Below, one piece after another: positions 18,948-27,407 of a DNA stretch of 64,000 bases. A program made the translations under genes and the position numbers. Position 1 is the stretch's first letter, and every line of letters starts with the position of its first letter. Under the pieces are notes generated by a model that was not told where the DNA came from, did no database searches, and worked only from the letters and a program-made list of their open reading frames with translations. The DNA comes from Sneathiella litorea (GTDB lineage Bacteria > Pseudomonadota > Alphaproteobacteria > Sneathiellales > Sneathiellaceae): positions 992,357-1,056,356 of the forward strand of contig NZ_WTUW01000001.1 in assembly GCF_009882915.1 (NCBI RefSeq). The letters run 5' to 3'.

Positions 18948-19655
18948 ATGATTTTGACATGTTCAAGTTGCGGAACCCGTTATTCAATTGATCCGGCGAC
19001 AATTGGTCCGGAAGGCCGCGCAGTGAAATGCGCCAAGTGCGGCCACAAGTGGCGCGAACTTCCTCCAGAGGATACGCCGAAGAAAGTTGTCGTTGATACT
19101 CCCCCGGAAAAACCGGTGGTGGAAGCGGTTTCTGCCGGCCCCGATCAGGGGATGAGTATTGAACAGATGACAGCCGCGCAGGTGGCTCCGCCGAGTGCAG
19201 GTAATTCAGTTAAACAGCGACGTTGGATTGCCTGGCTTCTCCTCCTCCTGGTTTTAGTGGCACTTGTTTTTGGCGCGTATCTTGGCCGTAATTATGTTGT
19301 GCAGATCTGGCCCGGCTCTGCGACAGCCTACCAGTACCTTCAGATCGATGTGGAAACAGAGAATTTAATTGGGCTCGAAATACATGATCTGAAAACAAAG
19401 TCGGTTTTGCAAAACGGTGTGACCACCCTGACAGTTTCGGGCCTTATCAAGAACATTACCGATGTTAGGCAACCCTTGCCACGGATTAAGATTGCGCTCC
19501 TCGACGATAGGGGGCAAAGCGTCTATAGCTGGACCACGTCGGTGGAGGAGCCGGAGATTGAGCCTTTGAGCCAGATGGAGTTCTCAAGCAGCATGAATCA
19601 ACCGCCTGAAGACGCAAAGAATGTCAAGGTTGACCTGATCGATCCCGAGAATTAG
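18948..19655 (+). CDS. MJ0042-type zinc-ribbon membrane protein with DUF3426 domain
   Basis: A 235-residue protein of unknown function. A zinc ribbon (Cys5, Cys8, Cys28, Cys31, in CSSCG and CAKCGHKW) is followed by an acidic/proline linker, one membrane segment at about residues 93-111 and a C-terminal extracytoplasmic DUF3426-like domain (residues 125-230). The topology places the zinc ribbon in the cytoplasm. It is divergent from ftsE, an arrangement found in many Alphaproteobacteria. The ATG start has no strong ribosome site. Confidence 0.85.
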   Translation: MILTCSSCGTRYSIDPATIGPEGRAVKCAKCGHKWRELPPEDTPKKVVVDTPPEKPVVEAVSAGPDQGMSIEQMTAAQVAPPSAGNSVKQRRWIAWLLLLLVLVALVFGAYLGRNYVVQIWPGSATAYQYLQIDVETENLIGLEIHDLKTKSVLQNGVTTLTVSGLIKNITDVRQPLPRIKIALLDDRGQSVYSWTTSVEEPEIEPLSQMEFSSSMNQPPEDAKNVKVDLIDPEN

Positions 19656-19656
19656 A

Positions 19657-19690
19657 TCCGCCGACTTCAATCAAGGAAGTGATCGGCGGA
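19657..19690 (+). terminator. Hairpin after the zinc-ribbon gene, possible terminator
   Basis: An 8-bp stem (TCCGCCGA with TCGGCGGA) starts 2 bases after the stop codon. There is no uninterrupted T run after it, only an AT-rich stretch, so it may slow or end transcription or act as a transcript-end stabiliser. Confidence 0.4.
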
Positions 19691-19719
19691 AATTTACCAG
19701 TTTTATTGAAAGGCCTAGA

Positions 19720-20265
19720 ATGAATATCGCCGAGGCGAAATCAAATATCAAAATCTTATTTCCGAGCGCCGATATTGCTAAACGCAATGAGGAATTGGCG
19801 GAAGAAATTGCCAACACCATGGGATCGGATATTCTGGTCATTGCGGTCCTGAAGGGGAGCTTCGTTTTTGCCGCAGACCTGATTCGTGCGCTACATCATG
19901 CAGGTGTGAAGCCGCAAATTGATTTTATGGCGCTTTCCTCCTACGGCGATAAAACCGTGAGCAGCGGCAATGTTCTGATTACCCGTGATATCGTGGACAC
20001 GGTCAAGGGCCGCAAGGTGCTGCTGATTGATGATATTCTCGAATCCGGCAGGACGATGGCCTTTGCGCAGCAAGAGCTTCTGGATCGTGGGGCAGAGATT
20101 GTGAAGACCTGCCTGATGCTGGATAAGAAGGGAAAAAGGGTTTCGGACTTCGAAGCAGACTTTGTGGGCTTCGATTGTCCCGATTTGTTTGTTGTCGGGT
20201 ATGGCCTTGATTATGCTCATTATTACAGGGAACTTCCTTATATAGGCTATATCGTCAAGGATTGA
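19720..20265 (+). CDS. hpt: Hypoxanthine phosphoribosyltransferase
   Basis: Purine salvage: hypoxanthine or guanine plus PRPP to the nucleotide. The 181-residue length is normal. VLKGSFVFAADLIRAL, the SSYGDKTVSSG loop, the PRPP-binding motif VLLIDDILESGRTM and the C-terminal FVVGYGLDYAHYYRELPYIG are all diagnostic. It is followed 13 bases later by cpdR. Confidence 0.95.
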   Translation: MNIAEAKSNIKILFPSADIAKRNEELAEEIANTMGSDILVIAVLKGSFVFAADLIRALHHAGVKPQIDFMALSSYGDKTVSSGNVLITRDIVDTVKGRKVLLIDDILESGRTMAFAQQELLDRGAEIVKTCLMLDKKGKRVSDFEADFVGFDCPDLFVVGYGLDYAHYYRELPYIGYIVKD

Positions 20266-20278
20266 ACGGAAGGTATAG

Positions 20279-20698
20279 ATGGCGCGGATTTTGATTGCAG
20301 AAGATGAGGCTGCCCTTCGGGAATTCATTAGCCGCGCCTTGATCCATCATGGTCACGAAGTTGTTGCTGTGGAAGATGGTGCTGACGCTCTTGCGGCTCT
20401 GGAAAAGGGAGAGTCGTTCGATCTATTGCTCACCGATATTGTGATGCCGGTAATGGATGGCATTGCACTCGCGCTTAAAGTGACCAAGGACATTCCCAAT
20501 CTTAAAATATTGATGATGACGGGCTACGCCGCTGAGAGGCAGAGAGCCTATAATCTTGAGATGCTGATCCATGATGTTATCGCCAAGCCTTTTACGCTTG
20601 ACGAGATTTGCGAAAAAGTCTCTGAAGCACTGGCAACCGACCGGACGGTTTTAAGACCTGTAACGACCAAGGATGAGGGGCTTCGGCCTAGGAAATAG
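20279..20698 (+). CDS. cpdR: Single-domain response regulator CpdR
   Basis: A receiver-only response regulator. In Caulobacter, unphosphorylated CpdR directs ClpXP to cell-cycle substrates. The 139-residue protein has the acidic pocket EDE at residues 8-10, the phospho-acceptor Asp53 in LLLTDIVMPVMDG, MTGYAAERQRAYNL and the lysine in VIAKPFTLDEI, all matching CpdR. It has a C-terminal extension of about 20 residues relative to the Caulobacter protein. It is 13 bases after hpt and probably cotranscribed. Confidence 0.92.
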   Translation: MARILIAEDEAALREFISRALIHHGHEVVAVEDGADALAALEKGESFDLLLTDIVMPVMDGIALALKVTKDIPNLKILMMTGYAAERQRAYNLEMLIHDVIAKPFTLDEICEKVSEALATDRTVLRPVTTKDEGLRPRK

Positions 20699-20844
20699 CT
20701 TCTTGGTTACCCTCCCTATTATCTGAGAAATGCGACAACGCGGGAATTGGTCGATATTTCGGGCTTTCTTCCTTTTGTTAAGGTTTTTGCGCTAGTTTTC
20801 AACAGAATTGAAGCGCAATTGCTGATTACTTTTGGGGATTTTTC

Positions 20845-22674
20845 GTGACCGCCGAACGCGTTGTTATGTTCTTTCTGCTGTGGCTGACCTGTTTTGTGAT
20901 CCTGCCGACGCAGCTCATATCGAGCCCCAATGTCCTTCAACCGGAAGGCCCGGATGCCTTTATGCGTCTGGAACGGGTCAACACACTGGTGCAGACCGGG
21001 GACTGGTATGAGGGCCATATCGCTCGAGCTGGAGGTGCAGACGGAGCGGATATTCACTGGACGCGACCGATGGATCTGCTGATCCTCGGCGCTGCGGCAC
21101 CATTAATGCCCTTTATGGATACTTCCAAAGCGATTGAAATGGCAGGGGTGACCTTGCCAGCATTAATGTCACTATTGCTTGTTCTAGTCTGTATTTGGGC
21201 GGCAAGACCTTTAATGCAGCCCAGGAATTTATTTTCCATTGCTATCCTATTGGCCGTTCAACCCGTCATTCAGAAATATTTCCACATCGGGCAGGCGGAT
21301 CACCACATGGTCCTGGGCGTATTAACCGCCACCGTTCTGGGCTGTTTGATCCGGCTTAACCCCCACAATAAAAAATCTCGGCTCGCTCTGATTGCCGGGA
21401 TGATCAGCGGCCTCGCTTTATGGGTCAGTCTTGAATATCTGATTGTCTTTGCTCCCGTTACCGTGGGCCTTGGTCTTTGCTGGCTTTTCTGGGGTGATGA
21501 ATGGCGCTGCATTAACCGCGGGTTTGTATTGGGGGCCTTTTCGGTTTGCCTGGCGGCAATAGCTGTTGATGTCGCCCCCGAGAGCTGGCTGATTGCGCGC
21601 TATGACCGGATTTCTATCGCGCAGATATTCTTGATTGGGTGCCCGGTTTTCTTCTGGTCTGTTCTCTGCGGACTTCTTGATCGTGGGGACAAGATACTTT
21701 TCCGGATTGCCGGGGCCGGACTATTCTCGTTGCTTTGTCTTGGCCTGATCCTCCGGTATTATCCGGACCTTTTGGTTGGGCCACTGGCCGAGGCAGATCC
21801 ACGTATCGGGACCATCTGGCATGACAAGGTGATCGAAATGCTCCCTTTGCTGGATAGCCCGCGCCGAACAATTCTTTATTGTCTTTTGCCTTTTATTGGC
21901 ATCGCCTATGGCGGATTTGTTGTCTTTTGCACTGACCATCCGGAACGTCGCCAAATGTGGGTCTGGCTGGTGCTGGTATTGATCTGCACGGGCGCCCTCG
22001 CGCTATTTCATGTTCGTGCCGCGCTTTATCTTGCTGTTGCCGGTGTGATTGCCGCGGGCCCCCTTTTGGAAGATCTATTGAATGTCGTGAATCTGCATTA
22101 CATCGGGTGGAGAAAAAGCGCGACGGGGTTGTTCGTGCGTGCTGGCGTTGTCCTGGGCCCGTTCATTCTGGCATTGTTGGTTGGCACCATTTCAGATGGC
22201 CCGAAGTCTTCGGAAGCGATCGCTGCCACCAGGACGAAGGCGGTGAAGTGCAGCATACCGGAAATTGCTGCCGTACTGAGTGATGAAGAGTTTATCCGCG
22301 AGCGTGGTATGCTTAGATTTGCCAATAATCTCGATTTTGGCCCAGAACTTATTTACCGCACACCACATCATTTTCTTGCTGTTCCCTTTCACCGCAATGG
22401 CGAGACAATTTTCGATACACATGCGCTCTTAACTGCGACCGATATTTCGCACAGTCGGAAAATTCTCGAAAAATATGGGATTGACTATATTCTAATATGT
22501 CCCAATGCTTCGACAATATCCTATTTTCAGGAGTCAAAGGCGTCGGATATCCTCTATAATCGCCTAGTTGACGGAAATTTTCCGGATGACATAGTAGAGG
22601 TTGATGTGCCGTCTTCATGGAAATTGTTCGCGGTTAGGAATAATTCAGATGAACCAGAGCGAGTCCATCAATAA
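20845..22674 (+). CDS. GT-C-type polytopic membrane glycosyltransferase, STT3-like motifs
   Basis: A 609-residue protein with about 11-13 membrane segments and a short C-terminal soluble domain. The first external loop holds GPDAF (Asp37) with MRLERVNTLVQTGDWY, and GADGADIHW (Asp67, Asp69). A second loop has GQADHH (Asp152, His153, His154). These positions and spacing recall STT3/PglB/AglB oligosaccharyltransferases, where an acidic residue in loop 1 and a D-x-H type motif bind metal and lipid-linked sugar. The WWDYG motif of true STT3 proteins is absent. Predicted to move a sugar from a polyprenyl phosphate carrier in the periplasm. The start is GTG. It overlaps the next gene by 26 bases. 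Confidence 0.7.
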   Translation: MTAERVVMFFLLWLTCFVILPTQLISSPNVLQPEGPDAFMRLERVNTLVQTGDWYEGHIARAGGADGADIHWTRPMDLLILGAAAPLMPFMDTSKAIEMAGVTLPALMSLLLVLVCIWAARPLMQPRNLFSIAILLAVQPVIQKYFHIGQADHHMVLGVLTATVLGCLIRLNPHNKKSRLALIAGMISGLALWVSLEYLIVFAPVTVGLGLCWLFWGDEWRCINRGFVLGAFSVCLAAIAVDVAPESWLIARYDRISIAQIFLIGCPVFFWSVLCGLLDRGDKILFRIAGAGLFSLLCLGLILRYYPDLLVGPLAEADPRIGTIWHDKVIEMLPLLDSPRRTILYCLLPFIGIAYGGFVVFCTDHPERRQMWVWLVLVLICTGALALFHVRAALYLAVAGVIAAGPLLEDLLNVVNLHYIGWRKSATGLFVRAGVVLGPFILALLVGTISDGPKSSEAIAATRTKAVKCSIPEIAAVLSDEEFIRERGMLRFANNLDFGPELIYRTPHHFLAVPFHRNGETIFDTHALLTATDISHSRKILEKYGIDYILICPNASTISYFQESKASDILYNRLVDGNFPDDIVEVDVPSSWKLFAVRNNSDEPERVHQ

Positions 22675-23653
22675 GCCAAGCGTGACGCGGGAGGAACCAA
22701 GCACTCCGCTAACCGGTTCCATTGCCGTCATGATACCTTGCCTTAATGAGGAACTCACGATTGGCACTGTTATTCGGGAGTTTCACTTGGCGTTGCCTGA
22801 GGCGCGAATTGTCGTGTGTGACAACGCCTCGACAGATAAAACAGCCGATGTTGCCGCTGCTGCGGGAGCGGAAGTCATTTATGAGGATATGCCAGGCAAG
22901 GGCAACGCAATCCGTCGTCTGTTCTCTGATATTGAGGCAGATATATATTTGATGGTGGATGGCGACGCGACATATGAAGCTTCTCTTGCACCGTCACTGG
23001 TTGATCACCTTTTGCAGAACCGGCTGGATATGGTCTGTGCCAAACGTGTTGCCAAGGGTCAGGCGGCATATCGCAAGGGGCATGTTTTGGGTAACCGCCT
23101 GTTCTCAAAAATTGTCGCGAGTGTATTCGGTCGTCGGTTTGAAGATATTCTGACGGGATACCGGGTCTTTTCCCGCCGGTTCGTCAAATCCTTCCCGATC
23201 CTTTCGGAGGGATTCGAGATAGAGACCGAACTCACGATCCACGCCCTTGAGCTGAACATGCCGGCCGCCGAAATAGCCAGCACCTATATGAAGCGCCCAG
23301 AAGGGTCGGACAGTAAGCTCAACACCTTCTCGGACGGATTGAAAATAACCAAGCTAATTGTGAAGTTGTTAAAAGATGAGCGGCCAATGACCTTCTTTGG
23401 TTGCTTGTTTCTAATTCTGGCGATCATATCAATTGTTCTGGCGATCCCGGTGGTGCTGACATTTCTTGACACCGGCCTCGTACCGCGGTTTCCAACCGTA
23501 ATTCTGGCAAGTGCCTGTATGCTGCTGGCATTTTTGTTGCTGGTTTGTGGATTTATTCTGGATTCCGTGACCCGCGGACGTCGCGAAAGAAAACGTCTAT
23601 CTTATCTCTCCATTGCCGGTCCGGCCTCTATTCGGGCACAAAATATAGAATGA
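22649..23653 (+). CDS. Family 2 glycosyltransferase, polyprenyl-phosphate sugar synthase type
   Basis: A 334-residue protein. Residues 30-260 form a GT-A domain: VMIPCLNEELTIGTVI, VVCDNASTDKTADVA, GKGNAIRRLF, and the D-x-D type metal motif in MVDGDATYEA. TGYRVFSRRFVKSFP is typical of DPM1-like enzymes, which load a sugar onto a polyprenyl phosphate at the cytoplasmic face. Two membrane segments follow at the C-terminus. The ATG at 22649 has AGGA upstream and lies inside the end of the GT-C gene. The stop overlaps the next start (ATGA). Confidence 0.85.
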   Translation: MNQSESINKPSVTREEPSTPLTGSIAVMIPCLNEELTIGTVIREFHLALPEARIVVCDNASTDKTADVAAAAGAEVIYEDMPGKGNAIRRLFSDIEADIYLMVDGDATYEASLAPSLVDHLLQNRLDMVCAKRVAKGQAAYRKGHVLGNRLFSKIVASVFGRRFEDILTGYRVFSRRFVKSFPILSEGFEIETELTIHALELNMPAAEIASTYMKRPEGSDSKLNTFSDGLKITKLIVKLLKDERPMTFFGCLFLILAIISIVLAIPVVLTFLDTGLVPRFPTVILASACMLLAFLLLVCGFILDSVTRGRRERKRLSYLSIAGPASIRAQNIE

Positions 23654-23997
23654 GCAAAGATATCCTTATCCTCATTATGCCTTTCGTTATCTCGGCCGGT
23701 CAGGTCCTGTTCAAGATTGCCAGCCGGGATGTGGTCGCTTTTGATCATCAGTCCCTGCTTAAACTATCCGTCAACGCCTATTTCATAATGGCGGTGATCC
23801 TTTATGGCCTGGCCACCTTGCTCTGGGTTTATATCCTCAAACATTTTCCACTCAGCCGGGCATATCTCTTCATGGGCCTCAGCTTTATCCTGGTGCCGGT
23901 CATGAGTTATATTTTTCTGAAGGAACCGCTGAGTTTACGATTTCTCGCTGGTACAGTTTGTATCATTTTCGGTATCTGGCTGGCCAGGGCCGCCTGA
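23650..23997 (+). CDS. Small four-helix EamA/SMR-like membrane protein, probable lipid-linked sugar flippase
   Basis: A 115-residue protein with four membrane segments and an EamA half-domain layout, similar in size and pattern to ArnE/ArnF flippase subunits: VISAGQVLFKIASRD, YGLATLLWVYILKHFPLSRAYLFMGLSFILVPVMSY, FLKEPLS. Its ATG overlaps the GT2 stop. In this context it would carry the polyprenyl-phosphate sugar made by the GT2 to the periplasmic side for the GT-C protein. The flippase role is inference from fold and context. Confidence 0.75.
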   Translation: MSKDILILIMPFVISAGQVLFKIASRDVVAFDHQSLLKLSVNAYFIMAVILYGLATLLWVYILKHFPLSRAYLFMGLSFILVPVMSYIFLKEPLSLRFLAGTVCIIFGIWLARAA

Positions 23998-24000
23998 AAA

Positions 24001-24522
24001 TTACAGAACGCGGAAGAATTGGTAGAACACGACGAAACCGGCAATGGCAATGGCAACGCCATAGGGAAGTTGCAGGCCTAGTGTCTTGCTTGTTTGTATA
24101 AGGGGTGCTGGTTTTCTCAATATTTTCATAAAAAACCAGTCGACGAAGTTCGATATTAGCGGATTACGGGTCAATATGATCGGTAAGACATAGATAGCAG
24201 CAAGGGCACCGCCTGCCAGACAGGTCATTAACAAAAGAAGGGTAAGGTGATCCGGCCCGGCCCAGAGCGCGAGTGCGGCCAGTAGTTTCACATCACCGCC
24301 ACCCAGCCAGCCCATCGCGAAAATCACAATTCCGACAACAAGAACGCCTGCGCCGCAAAGCAGATGCCAGGGAAGCGCCGACCAGTCACCGACAACAACG
24401 GCTTGCAACAGGTATAGTGCGGCAATAATCAGCGGCAGAAAATTTGGGATCTTGCGGGAAAATACATCCCAAATTGCCGCAAGAAGTACCAGGCCACCGG
24501 CCGACATCATCAGGACAGGCAT
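24001..24522 (-). CDS. Type IV prepilin peptidase, CpaA/A24 family
   Basis: A membrane aspartic protease that trims prepilin leaders, in the short form without the methylase domain, as in Flp/Tad systems. The 173-residue protein has about six membrane segments, the first catalytic aspartate in AAIWDVFSRKIPN and the second in the GxGD-type motif GGGDVKLLAAL. No other pilus genes are in the window. The ATG at 24522 follows a purine-rich site; a GTG at 24531 is also in frame. It ends 3 bases from the convergent flippase-like gene. Confidence 0.87.
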   Translation of the reverse strand: MPVLMMSAGGLVLLAAIWDVFSRKIPNFLPLIIAALYLLQAVVVGDWSALPWHLLCGAGVLVVGIVIFAMGWLGGGDVKLLAALALWAGPDHLTLLLLMTCLAGGALAAIYVLPIILTRNPLISNFVDWFFMKILRKPAPLIQTSKTLGLQLPYGVAIAIAGFVVFYQFFRVL

Positions 24523-24638
24523 TTTACACACTCTCTCATGGCGAAGCTAAAGACTGGTTCAGATCGTAACCAGTAGTTATTAGCATATGGTTAAGGAAGT
24601 CTGTCGCGCTGACTTTGTAGGAGAGGGTGAACTATGAA

Positions 24639-24724
24639 TGGTGCCCCTGGCCTGACTCGAACAGGCACGCCCAATGGACAACAGATTTTGAATCTGTCGC
24701 GTCTACCAATTCCGCCACAGGGGC
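24639..24724 (-). tRNA. tRNA-Leu, anticodon CAA
   Basis: A complete cloverleaf read on the minus strand: 7-bp acceptor GCCCCTG/CAGGGGC, D-arm GCGGAATTGGTAGACGC, anticodon stem ACAGA/TCTGT with loop TTCAAAA (anticodon CAA), a class II variable arm, T-arm GCCTG-TTCGAGT-CAGGC, discriminator A and an encoded CCA (24639-24641). It reads UUG codons. Confidence 0.95.
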
Positions 24725-24890
24725 TGCGGTTGAAAATCCGCACTATAGCGATGAATGTGAGCGGGTCAATAGGTGTTCTGGGCTTGTGCATACCAGTTAT
24801 GAAAATAATGATAAAGATTGAGGCGGCTGATAAAACCGGGTAAGAAAGATTTGTCTTTTTTTGGTTTTTACTCAGGTTCTGGCCCGCTCT

Positions 24891-25472
24891 ATGTTGCGAC
24901 GTTTGTATGATTTCACCATGGGACTGGCGGCAAAACCGCGGGCAAAATGGTTTCTGGGGGGCATTTCCTTTGCGGAGAGCTCCTTCTTTCCTATTCCGCC
25001 AGATGTCCTTTTAATACCGATGGTGCTTGCCAACCGCCGCGAAGCTTGGCGGCTTGCCTTTATTTGCAGCCTTACTTCTGTGGTTGGCGGACTGTTCGGT
25101 TATCTTGTCGGGTATCTTTTTTTCGATCTGGTCGGGGCGCCGATTATCGATTTTTATGGCTATACGGATAAATTTGTCAACTTTACCGATGCATATAATG
25201 AGTGGGGCGGGTGGATCGTCGCCTTTTTTGGTCTCACGCCTTTTCCCTATAAGGTTATCACGATCGCGAGCGGAGTGACTCATCTCGATCTTCTTGTGTT
25301 TATTGTTGCCTCTGTTCTTTCGCGAAGCCTGAGGTTCTTTCTGGTAGCAGGTTTGCTGTGGAAATTTGGCGCACCGATCCAGATATTTATCGAGAAATAT
25401 CTCGGCCTGTTGACCCTGCTCTTTTTCGTACTGTTGATTGGCGGATTTGTCGCCATTAAGTATATGCTCTAG
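24891..25472 (+). CDS. YqaA/DedA-like inner-membrane protein
   Basis: A 193-residue protein of the YqaA branch of the DedA/SNARE-associated superfamily, with about five hydrophobic segments. FAESSFFPIPPDVLLIPMVLANRREAWR and the amphipathic FFGLTPFPYKVITIASGV are the two re-entrant family motifs. DedA relatives move or flip lipids such as undecaprenyl phosphate, but YqaA itself is uncharacterised. The ATG at 24891 is chosen over an upstream TTG. It precedes dsbB by 23 bases. Confidence 0.85.
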   Translation: MLRRLYDFTMGLAAKPRAKWFLGGISFAESSFFPIPPDVLLIPMVLANRREAWRLAFICSLTSVVGGLFGYLVGYLFFDLVGAPIIDFYGYTDKFVNFTDAYNEWGGWIVAFFGLTPFPYKVITIASGVTHLDLLVFIVASVLSRSLRFFLVAGLLWKFGAPIQIFIEKYLGLLTLLFFVLLIGGFVAIKYML

Positions 25473-25495
25473 GGTATGCGAAAGGGCGAGCCCGG

Positions 25496-25984
25496 ATGAC
25501 TTACCTGACGAGAAATGCGTTGTGGTTGACCCTGCTGGCGAGTGTTGGTGCACTCGGCACCGTGTTTATTGCGCAATATGTGTTTGACCTCTGGCCCTGC
25601 GTCCTTTGTCTTTACCAGCGCTGGCCCTATGCCGCCGTCATTGTCATCTCTCTTGCCGGCCTTGCTTTCAGGAAGCGCTATGGCGCCGGTCCGTTTCTTA
25701 TGCTTTGTGCGGTTGGCTTCGCGGTGACAGCGGCAATCGGCGGTTATCATGTGGGTGTTGAGCAGGGATGGTGGGAAGGCACTGCGGAATGTGTTGGGAA
25801 TACTGCCCAAGCCAGCAGTCTGCAGGATTTAAAGGCCAAAATCATGTCAACGCCCATTGTTCGCTGCAATGACGTCGCATGGTCGCTATTTGGCATCTCC
25901 ATGGCGGGCTATAATGTCATTGCTGCGGTGATTCTATCTGTTTTTTCATTGTTTGCTGCACTAAGTTCTTTCAAGAACAAGTAA
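25496..25984 (+). CDS. dsbB: Disulfide bond formation protein B
   Basis: Inner-membrane protein that reoxidises a periplasmic DsbA and passes electrons to quinone. The 162-residue protein has four membrane segments. The first periplasmic cysteine pair is in WPCVLCLYQRWPY; the second pair is Cys in TAECVG and in VRCNDVAW. The coq7 gene 9 bases downstream makes ubiquinone, the electron acceptor, so the pairing is functionally sensible though possibly fortuitous. Confidence 0.9.
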   Translation: MTYLTRNALWLTLLASVGALGTVFIAQYVFDLWPCVLCLYQRWPYAAVIVISLAGLAFRKRYGAGPFLMLCAVGFAVTAAIGGYHVGVEQGWWEGTAECVGNTAQASSLQDLKAKIMSTPIVRCNDVAWSLFGISMAGYNVIAAVILSVFSLFAALSSFKNK

Positions 25985-25993
25985 GGATTGGCG

Positions 25994-26569
25994 ATGCCAG
26001 ACAAAAAAAAATCCAACGATGAGAAACCTTCCTTCGGTCGTCAGCCCGGCGACCTGAGCCCGCGTGAGCAACTGGAGAGAATAATCCGTGTTGACCATGC
26101 CGGGGAGTTTGGTGCCGTTCGGATATATGAAGGGCAGCTGGCCGTTTTGAAAGAAACCGAGTCAGCGGAAACGCTTCAGCATATGAAGGAGCAGGAAGAG
26201 GTTCATAAAAAGAAATTTGAAGAACTTCTCAAAGATCGCCGTGTTCGCCCGACCCTGTTAAGCCCACTTTGGCATGTCGCCGGGTTTGCGCTTGGTGCGG
26301 GAACGGCAATGCTGGGGAAAGAGGCAGCGATGGCCTGCACTGAAGCCGTCGAGGAAGTTATAGACGAACATTACCGCGATCAACTCGAGACCCTCGGTGA
26401 GGAAGAGGCGGAGCTGAAAGAAACGATTTCCGATTTTCGCGATGAGGAGATCGAGCATCGCGATATTGCCCGTGAAGAAGGGGCGAGTGACGCACCGGGC
26501 TATGAAATTCTCACCTCCGCTGTTAAAGCGGGTTCAAAAATGGCGATCTGGCTCTCTTCCCGAATTTGA
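25994..26569 (+). CDS. coq7: Demethoxyubiquinone hydroxylase, Coq7 family
   Basis: A di-iron monooxygenase in late ubiquinone biosynthesis. The 191-residue protein carries the carboxylate ligands in VDHAGEFGAVRIYEGQ, EEQEEVHKKKFEELL, CTEAVEEVIDEHYRDQLE and DEEIEHRDIA. The ATG at 25994 has AAGGA 7 bases upstream and is preferred over a TTG at 25988. Length and sequence match the alphaproteobacterial form, which has an extra charged N-terminus of about 35 residues. Confidence 0.93.
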   Translation: MPDKKKSNDEKPSFGRQPGDLSPREQLERIIRVDHAGEFGAVRIYEGQLAVLKETESAETLQHMKEQEEVHKKKFEELLKDRRVRPTLLSPLWHVAGFALGAGTAMLGKEAAMACTEAVEEVIDEHYRDQLETLGEEEAELKETISDFRDEEIEHRDIAREEGASDAPGYEILTSAVKAGSKMAIWLSSRI

Positions 26570-26581
26570 GCAGGATTTATT

Positions 26582-27310
26582 TTACGGAAAATCGCAACGT
26601 GTTGCGGAAATAGTGGCGAAGCTCTGCTTCCCCGCCAGAATACTGAATCGATATTCATTGGCGCCAAACACCACACTTTTGTGAAGTGGCAGAACGCCTG
26701 TCAGCAGTTCCTTCTGGCCGCCAAGCTGCGTGAAGGTGATTTCAACTGGCTGTTCAGGGTCGTACCAGGCTTCTACTTTACCTTCTGAATTGACGACTGA
26801 TTTTCCATTCCCCGTAACCGTGATTGTGCCATTTCCAAGACTGATTGAGTTTCCAGGGCTCGAGAAGATCGGCGTGTTGACGATGAAGCGTTTCGTTTCC
26901 GGCGCTGCGTCACAATTTTGGCTGTTCTGGGCGAGTGTAATCAAGGAAAGCAAGCGTTCAGGCTCCAGGCCTTCCTTCATTCGCGTTTGCACAAGGTCGA
27001 GGATTTCACGCGTTGGACCGCTCGGTATTTCATTCTCGAACTTGTCGCGCCATTGGCGGGCTTCCGCCAGGGCGGCGCTCTGTTTGTCCAAGGCTGCGCG
27101 TGCCTGATCGTTAAGCCGATCGTTTTCACTGGTCAGGACGATGACCTGTCCCTCGATATCGGCAATTCGCCGTTCGGCATTTGCTTGGCCTTCATAGTAT
27201 CCGTAAACACCGGCACCAGCGAGCAACGCAATATACAAAACGAACTTGAAAAATCGGGTGCGACGTTGCCGCGCCTGCTTTTTCTCTGAAAGACCAAGGC
27301 CATAACTCAT
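26582..27310 (-). CDS. Conserved-looking membrane-anchored coiled-coil protein of unknown function
   Basis: I do not recognise a named family. The 242-residue protein has a basic cytoplasmic start (KKQARQRRTRFFKF), one membrane segment (about residues 23-40), a predicted coiled coil (residues 48-95) and a C-terminal beta-rich extracytoplasmic domain with glycine/asparagine-rich strands (SLGNGTITVTGNG) and single cysteines at NCDAAP and near the C-terminus (TRCDFP) that could pair. It is convergent with coq7 (12-base gap) and stands alone on its strand. Confidence 0.7.
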   Translation of the reverse strand: MSYGLGLSEKKQARQRRTRFFKFVLYIALLAGAGVYGYYEGQANAERRIADIEGQVIVLTSENDRLNDQARAALDKQSAALAEARQWRDKFENEIPSGPTREILDLVQTRMKEGLEPERLLSLITLAQNSQNCDAAPETKRFIVNTPIFSSPGNSISLGNGTITVTGNGKSVVNSEGKVEAWYDPEQPVEITFTQLGGQKELLTGVLPLHKSVVFGANEYRFSILAGKQSFATISATRCDFP

Positions 27311-27407
27311 TGTGCGTCACATTTTCAGCAATAAAAGAATGATTAAAAATTTGTTTCTATATAGACGCCGAAACGTGAGAAAGGCAAGTGGGGGCGGGGA
27401 ATTTCGT

